Positions 10,214 to 17,014 of a DNA stretch of 28,717 nt are shown piece by piece. Numbering within the stretch: position 1 is the first letter of the stretch; the number at the start of each line of letters is the position of its first letter. The stretch spans positions 1 to 28,717 of the forward strand of contig DSAI01000008.1 of NCBI GenBank assembly GCA_011372845.1, written 5' to 3'. A program made the translations under genes and the position numbers. The notes beneath the pieces are model-generated. The model had not been told where the DNA came from. It saw only the letters and a program-made list of their open reading frames with translations, and made no database searches. The stretch comes from Actinomycetota bacterium. GTDB taxonomy: Bacteria > Actinomycetota > Coriobacteriia > Anaerosomatales > Anaerosomataceae.

Positions 10214-10777
10214 TCAGCCTTCGTACTTCTTCGCATGCACACCGCAGTACTTCGAACCTTCCTTCGGCTTGTTCTGGCACCGGATGCCATCAGCCTTAAG
10301 CGCAGCGCACGTCTCAGGCGCCTCTTCGGCGACCGGCGCCGCGGAGGCCGGCTCTGCCACGGGGGCCTTCTCGGCCTTCTTCGCGGGCTTCTCGTCCGCG
10401 GCCTTCGCCGGCTTCTCTTCTGCCTTGGCGGGCTTGTCCGCGACCTTCTTCGCAGGCTTCGAACCGTCGCCTGCGGTGATGTCGAGGATCCGCACCGCGG
10501 TCAGGCTCTGGCGGTGGCCGGTCTTGCGCTTGTAGCCCTTGCGCTTCTTGAACTTGAAGACGATCTGCTTCTCGCCCTTGAAATGCTCGAGGACCTCGGC
10601 GGTCACCGTCGCGCCTGCGATCTCCGCCGGCGTGGCCAGCACCCGATCGCCATCGGCGATGAACATGACCGGGAGCGACACCGTAGCGCCGACCTCGTCG
10701 TTGAGCTTCTCTACGGCGACGATGGTGCCGACCTCGACCTTGGCCTGCTTACCGCCGGTATTCACCACTGCATACAT
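10214..10777 (-). CDS. rplU: 50S ribosomal protein L21 with a long C-terminal extension
   Basis: Residues 1-102 are a standard L21: MYAVVNTGGKQAKVEVG at the start and FKKRKGYKRKTGHRQ (76-90). L21 binds 23S rRNA in the 50S subunit. Most bacterial L21 proteins end near residue 103, but this one continues to 187. Residues 105-155 are a Lys/Ala/Pro/Glu-rich, probably disordered linker with repeated KPAK units. Residues 157-181 carry C157-x9-C167-x10-C178-x2-H181, which resembles a small zinc-binding module. The ATG at 10777 has GGAG 8 nt upstream; the open frame reaches 10807 but lacks support there. The extension is in frame with no sign of a frameshift. Its role is unknown. Confidence 0.96.
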   Translation of the reverse strand: MYAVVNTGGKQAKVEVGTIVAVEKLNDEVGATVSLPVMFIADGDRVLATPAEIAGATVTAEVLEHFKGEKQIVFKFKKRKGYKRKTGHRQSLTAVRILDITAGDGSKPAKKVADKPAKAEEKPAKAADEKPAKKAEKAPVAEPASAAPVAEEAPETCAALKADGIRCQNKPKEGSKYCGVHAKKYEG

Positions 10778-10817
10778 GGATGTCGCTCCAGTCGAAAGGG
10801 GATACACGCGAAGCGCA

Positions 10818-10847
10818 ATGCTAACAGAGTCCGGCCGAGAGCGTCAA
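10818..10847 (-). promoter_or_regulatory. Promoter for rplU-rpmA(-obg)
   Basis: On the minus strand, TTGACG (10847-10842) and TAGCAT (10823-10818) are separated by 18 nt. The predicted start is near 10812, giving a leader of about 35 nt before the L21 ATG. That leader looks too short for a large autoregulatory RNA structure. The promoter lies in the 97-nt gap after the RNase G/E gene, so ribosomal protein genes can be expressed independently of the upstream run. Confidence 0.6.
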
Positions 10848-10874
10848 CGGTTCCGGGCGTGTCCATCCGCTTCG

Positions 10875-12362
10875 TCAGAGCCCGTCGGTCCCGAGCATCC
10901 CCGCCTTGCCCTCGATGAGCACGCGCACCTCGACGGGCCCCACGTCGGGGTCGGCGATAACGCTCACCTGCTTGCCCGTCTCGGACCGCAGAAGCGTGAG
11001 CGTGTTGTTGCCCGGAGCGCTGACAAGCGCATACGTCTGCGGGTTGAGCCCGATCAGGTACGCCGACGAACGGCCGGTCATGAGAAGCTCCCTCAGGCCG
11101 CGTTCCACCATGATCCGCTTCGTGGCATCCGAGAGCACCCTTCCCTCCCCCCGGCATGTGGGACAGGGCTCGGTAAGGACGCCGAAGAGGCCGTCAGTGA
11201 CGTTCTTGCGCGTCATCTCCACCAGGCCGAGGCGCGACATGTCCGAGACGCGCGTCTTGGTGCGATCCCGCTCGAGGGCCGAGGCGAGCCGCGCCACCAC
11301 CTCCTGGCGGTTGCGCGGGTTCTCCATGTCGATGAAGTCGATCACGATGATCCCACCGATGTCGCGCAACCGCAGCTGCCGGGCCACCTCGGCCGCGGCC
11401 TCCAGGTTCGTGCGCAGCACAGTGTCCTCAAGGTTCTTGCGCCCGACGTAGCTCCCCGTGTTCACGTCGATCGCCGTGAGCGCCTCGGCGATATCGATCG
11501 TGATCCGCCCGCCCGAGGGAAGCGGGACGTCGCGCAGCAGTGCGGATTCCATGTCGGCCTGCAGATCGTACGACTGGAAGAGAGACTGCTTGTCTTTGTG
11601 CATCTGCACGCGCTTCGCAAGCTTGGGAGCCGACTTGCGCAGGAACGAGGTGACCTTCTCGTACACCCGCTTGTCATCCACCACGAGACGCCTGAACGAC
11701 TCGCCGAAGGCATCGCGTACCAGCCGCAGGGCAAGGTCGATCTCGGTGTAGACGACCTCCGGAGCGAGGCCCTCGCGCGACTGCGCCTGGACCCGCCGCC
11801 ACAGCCGCATGAGGAACTCCATGTCGCCCCGCAGGTCCTTCTCGCTGGCGCCGGTGGCCGCTGTGCGCACGATGACCCCTACGCCATCGGGCACGATAGC
11901 CTCGATGATCTCACCCAGGCGCTCTCGCTCGCCATCGGGCAGCTTACGGGACACACCCACGAACGGCGAGAACGGCATCAGCACGAGGAACCGGCCGGGA
12001 AGCGTGATCTCCGTGGTCACCCGGGCGCCTTTGGTGCCCATGGGGTCCTTGAGCACCTGCACCATCAGTTGCTGCCCCGGCTTGAGGAGCTGCTGTATGT
12101 CCCGCCGTGGGGCGCCCGTGACCCCTTCGGGGGAGACCACCTCGTCCACGTACAGGAACGCGTTCTTCTCCAGGCCGATATCGACGAACGCCGCCTGCAT
12201 ACCGGGGAGGACGTCCCTGACCTTGCCGAGGTAGACGTTGCCCACCACGCTCCGTTTGGGACGCTCGATGTAGAGCTCCACGAGGCGCCGGTCCTCTACC
12301 ACCGCGACCCTGGTCTCGTGCATGTCGTGCGAGATCAGCATCTCGCGTGTGATATCAGGCAC
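10875..12362 (-). CDS. rng: Ribonuclease G/E family endoribonuclease
   Basis: This 495-aa protein is an RNase E/G catalytic core. An S1 RNA-binding domain lies at about 38-118 (GNVYLGKVRDVLPGMQAAFV). The metal-binding aspartates are D299 in AIDVNTG and D342 in VIDFIDM, 43 residues apart as in E. coli RNase E. The Zn-link CPTC is at 400-403. The enzyme cleaves single-stranded AU-rich RNA in mRNA decay and rRNA maturation. It lacks a long C-terminal scaffold domain, so its length is closer to RNase G. The GTG at 12362 is 12 nt after the DUF2344 gene; the ribosome-binding site is weak, which may mean coupling. Placement just before rplU-rpmA-obg is common in Gram-positives. Confidence 0.95.
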   Translation of the reverse strand: MPDITREMLISHDMHETRVAVVEDRRLVELYIERPKRSVVGNVYLGKVRDVLPGMQAAFVDIGLEKNAFLYVDEVVSPEGVTGAPRRDIQQLLKPGQQLMVQVLKDPMGTKGARVTTEITLPGRFLVLMPFSPFVGVSRKLPDGERERLGEIIEAIVPDGVGVIVRTAATGASEKDLRGDMEFLMRLWRRVQAQSREGLAPEVVYTEIDLALRLVRDAFGESFRRLVVDDKRVYEKVTSFLRKSAPKLAKRVQMHKDKQSLFQSYDLQADMESALLRDVPLPSGGRITIDIAEALTAIDVNTGSYVGRKNLEDTVLRTNLEAAAEVARQLRLRDIGGIIVIDFIDMENPRNRQEVVARLASALERDRTKTRVSDMSRLGLVEMTRKNVTDGLFGVLTEPCPTCRGEGRVLSDATKRIMVERGLRELLMTGRSSAYLIGLNPQTYALVSAPGNNTLTLLRSETGKQVSVIADPDVGPVEVRVLIEGKAGMLGTDGL

Positions 12363-12374
12363 GTCGCGTGCCCG

Positions 12375-13046
12375 CTACAGTGGGCGGATCCAGCCCTGCT
12401 CGTCCTCGATGAACAGCTCCGTACGCGTCACCGCGACCGGCCGGCCGGGGCCGATGGCTGCGCTCATGAACGTCTCGGGCCGGAGGGATCCGTGTGGACC
12501 CATCCTCACCCACACGCGGACGGCGGCACGACCTGCGTCCGACATCACCTCGGGCTCCTTCGGGAGCACCACGGCGAGGTCGAAAAACTTCTGCTTGCCC
12601 TTGTGCTCGGTCTCGAGACCGCCGGTCCTCATCAACGCGTCCAGCGAGCGCTCCAATTCCTGCGGCGGGACCCCCCTCTCCAACTCGACTTCATACTCGG
12701 CTATGGTCAGTCTCGACGCGAGCGAGGGCTCAGTCGGCGAGACGTATCCACACTCCACGGGCGCGAGCTCCTCCACTATCGACGCCCTCAACCCTTCCTG
12801 CACCTGCGCCACCGGGACGAAACGCGTCAGCGTGATGTCGAGGTACTCGCGCATGCCGGCCGTGCCCACGGGAAGCGCCGGGCCGAACGCGACCTTCATG
12901 CGAGGGTTGTATCCCTGGGTCACAGCATACGGCAAGCCTGCCCTCCGCGCAGCACGCTCCCATGCACGTCCGGTCTCGAGGTGCGAGAGGTAGCGCAGGC
13001 GTCCGGCCTTGCGGAAACACACCCGCAAACGGAATCCCTCAGCCAC
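12375..13046 (-). CDS. DUF2344 / TIGR03936-type radical SAM-associated protein
   Basis: The 223-aa product begins VAEGFRLRVCFRKAGRLRYLSHLE and includes TQGYNPRMKVAFGPALPVG, both typical of DUF2344. The family's function is unknown. It is nearly always next to, or fused to, a B12-binding-type radical SAM protein, as here. The GTG at 13046 has a strong GGAGGTGA ribosome-binding site inside the preceding gene, and the two genes overlap by 8 nt, so equimolar, coupled synthesis is likely. The frame is open up to 13619, but that upstream part is antisense-like, low-complexity sequence overlapping the radical SAM gene. No catalytic motif is recognisable. Confidence 0.9.
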   Translation of the reverse strand: MAEGFRLRVCFRKAGRLRYLSHLETGRAWERAARRAGLPYAVTQGYNPRMKVAFGPALPVGTAGMREYLDITLTRFVPVAQVQEGLRASIVEELAPVECGYVSPTEPSLASRLTIAEYEVELERGVPPQELERSLDALMRTGGLETEHKGKQKFFDLAVVLPKEPEVMSDAGRAAVRVWVRMGPHGSLRPETFMSAAIGPGRPVAVTRTELFIEDEQGWIRPL

Positions 13047-14886
13047 GGCGCTCACCTCCGGCGACCACGACGTCGACACCCAGCCCGGGACACACGCCGC
13101 ACCCGGTGCACTCGCCGAACGTGCAGTCGGCGGTCGTTTCCGCGCGATCGGTGCGTTCCCGCTCGGCGCGCAGGAAGGCGGATGAGAGGCCGCTGTCGAT
13201 GTGGTCCCACGGGAGCGCGCCGTGGCGATCCCGTGCCTCCGCCGCATAGGCAGCGGCGTCGATCCCTGCCGAGGCGAGCGCCTCAATCCACCGCGCGAGC
13301 GAGAAGTGCTCGCTCCACGCGTCGAAGACCGCCCCCGCGCGCCACGCCGCCTCCACGCCCGCGGCGGCCTCGCGGCCGCCCTTCGCCAGCACGGCCTCGA
13401 GCAGAGACGACCCCGCGTCGTGGAACGACAGCTCGACGCCCTTGCGCGGCATCGCCTGCCGCAGCAACACCTGACGGCGCCGGACCTCCTCGATCGGCAG
13501 CTGCCCGTCCCACTGGAACGGCGTGTGCGCCTTGGGCACGAAGGTCGACGCGGACACGGCCACGCGCAACCCGCCGCGCTCGCCGGGAGGGGTCGCTGCA
13601 CGCGCCGTGGCGAACACACGCTCCACGAGCGCGGCGATCGCGGTCACGTCCTCGTCGGTCTCCGTGGGAAGCCCGATCATGAAGTACAGCTTCACCCGTC
13701 GCCACCCCGCCGTGAACGCCTGGTCCACGGCGGTGAGGATCTCCTCCTCAGTGATGTTCTTGTTGATCGCATCCCGCAGCCTCTGCGAGCCGGCCTCAGG
13801 GGCGAATGTGAGCCCGGCCTTGCGTCCGTCACCCAGCAGACGCGCCAGGGGGACGGTGAACGAGTCGATGCGCAGCGATGGCACCGAGATCGCGGTCCCG
13901 GTACCCTCCAGCCTGTTCGCGAGCCGCCGCAGCACCTCTTCGAGCTGTGAGTGGTCGGCCGTGGAGAGCGACGTGAGCGAGAGCTCCTCGTAGCCGGTGC
14001 ACCGCAGACTCGCGATGGCGTCACGCACGATCGAGTCGGCAGGCCTCTCGCGCACCGGCCGATACACCATGCCCGCCTGACAGAAACGGCACCCTCTCGA
14101 ACACCCCCGCAGCACCTCCACGGTCGCCCGGTCGTGCACGACGTCGGCATAGGGGACCACCGGACATGTGGGTGACACGTACGTATCCAAGTCTGCGAGA
14201 ACGCGACGTGTGACCCGGGCAGGCGCGTCGTCCACGGGCCGGACGACCCCATCGTCTCCTACGAGGTAGAGCGACGGCACGTACACGCCGTCGATACCGG
14301 CGAGAGCGCGCACCGATTCCTCCCGCGAGAGTCCGGCGGCCATCGAGGCGCGATGCGACGCGACGATCTCGAGCAGCGCCTCCTCGCCGTCTCCTACGAG
14401 GATCGCGTCGAAGAACGCCGCCATGGGCTCCGGATTGTGCGAGCACGGACCCCCGCCGACCACCAGCGGGTGGGTCTCGCCGCGGTCGTGGGCCCGCAGG
14501 GGGATCCCCGCGAGATCGAGCGCCTCGAGCACGTTCGTGTAGGTGAGTTCGTTGGGGAGCGTGATGCCGAGCATGTCCATCTCGGCCACAGGCGTACATG
14601 ATTCCAGAGTGAACAGCGGCACCTCGTGCGCGCGCATGGCGGCGGACATGTCCACCCAGGGGATGAACACCCGCTCGCACGCGACATCATCGAGAGTGGA
14701 CAGCCGTGCGGCGAGGACCTGCAGCGCCTGATTGGCCATCCCCACCTCGTATGTGTCGGGATACATGAGCGCCACGTGGTAACCGGCGTCAGGCCGCCGG
14801 ACCACGCCCCACTCACGGTCCACGTAGCGCGCCGGCCGCTCCACCTGCCGGAGCAGCGGCTCGACGCGCTCCCACACGTCATTCAC
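13039..14886 (-). CDS. B12-binding-type radical SAM protein (TIGR03960-like)
   Basis: The 615-aa protein has an N-terminal region of B12-binding/Rossmann type (about 35-175, with YPDTYEVGMANQALQVL and VGGGPCSHNPEP). The radical SAM core has the cluster-binding motif C262-x3-C266-x2-C269 (RGCSRGCRFCQ). The core continues to about residue 480 (VKLYFMIGLPTETDEDV). Near the C-terminus are four more cysteines, C588-x4-C593-x2-C596-x2-C599, which could hold a second Fe-S cluster. Such proteins cleave S-adenosylmethionine to start radical chemistry; the substrate of this family is not established. The GTG at 14886 overlaps the DUF697 gene by 8 nt, and its end overlaps the DUF2344 gene. Position beside RNase G/E and ribosomal genes hints at RNA or ribosome modification, which is inference only. 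Confidence 0.92.
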   Translation of the reverse strand: MNDVWERVEPLLRQVERPARYVDREWGVVRRPDAGYHVALMYPDTYEVGMANQALQVLAARLSTLDDVACERVFIPWVDMSAAMRAHEVPLFTLESCTPVAEMDMLGITLPNELTYTNVLEALDLAGIPLRAHDRGETHPLVVGGGPCSHNPEPMAAFFDAILVGDGEEALLEIVASHRASMAAGLSREESVRALAGIDGVYVPSLYLVGDDGVVRPVDDAPARVTRRVLADLDTYVSPTCPVVPYADVVHDRATVEVLRGCSRGCRFCQAGMVYRPVRERPADSIVRDAIASLRCTGYEELSLTSLSTADHSQLEEVLRRLANRLEGTGTAISVPSLRIDSFTVPLARLLGDGRKAGLTFAPEAGSQRLRDAINKNITEEEILTAVDQAFTAGWRRVKLYFMIGLPTETDEDVTAIAALVERVFATARAATPPGERGGLRVAVSASTFVPKAHTPFQWDGQLPIEEVRRRQVLLRQAMPRKGVELSFHDAGSSLLEAVLAKGGREAAAGVEAAWRAGAVFDAWSEHFSLARWIEALASAGIDAAAYAAEARDRHGALPWDHIDSGLSSAFLRAERERTDRAETTADCTFGECTGCGVCPGLGVDVVVAGGERRG

Positions 14887-15871
14887 CGGCCGGACCTGTC
14901 CCCTCGTCCACCGGCAACGCCATCTGCCCGACCTCTTCCACGGGAACGAACGCGGTCCTGCGGCGCTTCGGCACCTTGGTCGCCGCCTCAGCCACCACTC
15001 CTTTGTAGTGCGCTATGAGCTGCCCGAGGTCGCTCCCGCCCTCGAAGTACTGCACGGCGGTCTTGCCCATTGCGAGCGTTCCGGTGTACGCCACGCCACC
15101 CTTGATCGCCCACCCAAGGACCGGCACGACGGTCAGCGCCTGGCGCGCGATGGTACGCATGAGGTAGCCGCCGCCCACCACGGCCAGCAACTCCTTCACC
15201 CGCTCCATGCCGAGCGGCTCGCCGTACGCTGCCGCGATCTGCAGCAGCATCTTCACCTGATTGGCGGTCATGATCGGCATGTCCGCCCCTGCGATCGGCG
15301 TCACCGTCCCCACCAGCGCGTTCTGCCACGCGGTAGTCTTGACGGCGTCCTCGGCCACGGCCCGCCGCATGAACGCGAAGTTGTGCGCCAGTGCGAGCCG
15401 TTTGGTGCCCAGCGTGTCCGACAGCCACGACCCCACACGCTCGATCACCTCGGCGGGGTCGTACGAGACGATCACATCGTCGGTGGGTTGGCCGAGCGCA
15501 TCGGCCAGCTCACGGCTCCGCACGCCGTCGCCGATACCGGTGACCACGAGCGGTACGCGCGCCTGCCGGATCGAGGCGACCGCCTGCTGCAGACCCACGT
15601 TCCCCGTACCGGCGATCGCTATCGCCACATCGGTGAGCGGCGCCAGAGGCGGCGTCTGTCCGAGTTCGGCAACTTCGATCTGCAGGGATGCGCGGGCCGT
15701 CCGTGGCCGCAACGCCTCCCGGAGTTCATCGATCAGCGGATCCGGCGCGTCCACTTCCACGTACACGGCCACCCGCACCGGGAGCTCCCGCTCCTCGGTG
15801 TAGCGCGAACCTGACCTGGTCACGTCGCGAACGTCCACCGGTAGTCCCATCCCGCCCTTGATCAGACCCAT
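14879..15871 (-). CDS. DUF697 domain-containing protein
   Basis: The 330-aa product has two recognisable parts. Residues about 30-155 form an alpha/beta region with LTDVAIAIAGTGNVGLQQAV and RVPLVVTGIGDGV, reminiscent of the second half of a P-loop GTPase but without a Walker A GK[ST]. Residues about 165-275 match DUF697 (YcjF-like), with NALVGTVTPIAGADMPIMTA, hydrophobic helices, and ALTVVPVLGWAIKGGVAYTG. A basic segment PKRRR lies near the end. The ATG at 15871 has GGAGTG about 9 nt upstream; longer frames run into rodA. It begins 23 nt after rodA and overlaps the radical SAM gene. Function is unknown; position suggests a membrane-associated partner of the elongation machinery. Confidence 0.82.
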   Translation of the reverse strand: MGLIKGGMGLPVDVRDVTRSGSRYTEERELPVRVAVYVEVDAPDPLIDELREALRPRTARASLQIEVAELGQTPPLAPLTDVAIAIAGTGNVGLQQAVASIRQARVPLVVTGIGDGVRSRELADALGQPTDDVIVSYDPAEVIERVGSWLSDTLGTKRLALAHNFAFMRRAVAEDAVKTTAWQNALVGTVTPIAGADMPIMTANQVKMLLQIAAAYGEPLGMERVKELLAVVGGGYLMRTIARQALTVVPVLGWAIKGGVAYTGTLAMGKTAVQYFEGGSDLGQLIAHYKGVVAEAATKVPKRRRTAFVPVEEVGQMALPVDEGTGPAGE

Positions 15872-15894
15872 GGCGAGCACTCCTTCCTTCGCGG

Positions 15895-17010
15895 TCAGGC
15901 CCCGTAACGGCGCGACCATACCGAGAGCAGCAGCCCGACGGCGCCGAGATTCGTCACCATCGCCGAGCTCCCGAAACTCATGAACGGCAAAGGGATGCCT
16001 GTAATAGGCATCATACCCACCGTCATGCCCACGTTCTCCAGAATCTGGAACAGCCACATCCCCAGCACCCCCGCAGCGATGAGGGCGCCGAACAGATCGC
16101 GCGACGATGTCGCGATAGCAAGAGCCGTGAGCAGCAGGGCAAGATACAAGCCGAGCAACGTCACGGCGCCTATGAAGCCCAGTTCCTCCCCCAGCACCGA
16201 GAAGATGAAGTCGGTGTGACGCGCGGGAATGAAGTGCAGGTTGGACTGCGTACCGGAGCCGAGACCCTTGCCCGTCAGCCCTCCCGAGCCGATCGCGATC
16301 TTCGACTGCGCGAGGTTGTACCCGGCCCCGGCCGGATCACGCGACGGGTCGACGAAGACCAGGAGCCTGTCCTCCTGGTAGTCGGCCAACAGGCCGAACT
16401 GCAGCACGACGAACGTGGCCACCACGAGCAGACCCGCGGCGATCGCGAAGTACCGACCCTTCATCCCGCCCACGATGAGCATGACGAAGGCGATGGCCAC
16501 GAAGACAAGGCCGGTACCAAGGTCGGGTTGAAGCAGGATGAGCCCTACAGCACCCGCGACGTATGCGCCCACCACGCCTACCGCTCGTGGCGAGTCGATC
16601 CTCCCCTTGAACGACGCGATCACCGCTGCCGTCACGACGATGAAGATCAGTTTGGCGGGCTCGGATGGCTGGAACAGACGGACACCGAAGAGTTGGATCC
16701 ACGACGTGGCGCCACCGGCCTCGTAGCCGATGCCCGGAAGGCGGGGGCTTATGAGGAGCAGTGCGCCCATGGTGACCAGCACGCCATGCCACCCACGGAG
16801 TCGGGTGTAATCGAACGCCCACGCGAGCGCAAGCGGAACGAGCCCCACGACCGCACCGAGGATGTGGCGTCGCAACAGCCCTGCGCCGCCCGCCATCTCC
16901 GACGTGGCGGATGCCACAACGATGCTGCCGTACACGAGAAGTGCCAGGACCCACAGCACGAGCGGCACGTTCACCTTGTCGAGGATGCGCTGTCCGAGCG
17001 TCTTGTTCAC
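15895..17010 (-). CDS. rodA: Rod-shape peptidoglycan polymerase RodA
   Basis: RodA is the SEDS-family glycosyltransferase that polymerises lipid II during lateral wall growth, together with PBP2. The 371-aa protein is polytopic (about ten helices). SEDS landmarks are LFGVRLFQPSEPAKL, LLQPDLGTGLVF, GYNLAQSKIAIGSGGLTGKG, HTDFIFSVLGEELGFIG and the C-terminal ITGIPLPFMSFGSSAM. The GTG at 17010 lies 4 nt after the mrdA stop and has GAGGTGAT just upstream. The open frame extends to 17145, but that region is inside mrdA and is not SEDS-like. The mrdA-rodA pair is the usual elongasome arrangement. Confidence 0.97.
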   Translation of the reverse strand: MNKTLGQRILDKVNVPLVLWVLALLVYGSIVVASATSEMAGGAGLLRRHILGAVVGLVPLALAWAFDYTRLRGWHGVLVTMGALLLISPRLPGIGYEAGGATSWIQLFGVRLFQPSEPAKLIFIVVTAAVIASFKGRIDSPRAVGVVGAYVAGAVGLILLQPDLGTGLVFVAIAFVMLIVGGMKGRYFAIAAGLLVVATFVVLQFGLLADYQEDRLLVFVDPSRDPAGAGYNLAQSKIAIGSGGLTGKGLGSGTQSNLHFIPARHTDFIFSVLGEELGFIGAVTLLGLYLALLLTALAIATSSRDLFGALIAAGVLGMWLFQILENVGMTVGMMPITGIPLPFMSFGSSAMVTNLGAVGLLLSVWSRRYGA

Positions 17011-17014
17011 TGCA

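Noticed and set aside
13047-13619. Upstream extension of the DUF2344 frame, suggesting a 414-aa protein
   Set aside because: The extension overlaps the radical SAM gene in another frame, is Arg/Ser-rich and lacks motifs. The GTG at 13046 has a strong GGAGGTGA site and matches the family N-terminus.
10539-13682. A 1047-codon open frame on the plus strand
   Set aside because: It is antisense to rplU, rng, the DUF2344 gene and the radical SAM gene, which are unmistakable. It is rich in Arg, His, Pro and Leu with no motif, as expected from the mirrored third-position GC bias of high-GC genes.
15600-15660. Walker A / P-loop in the DUF697 protein (AGTGNVGLQQ)
   Set aside because: The GK[ST] is missing, so nucleotide binding through a P-loop cannot be claimed.
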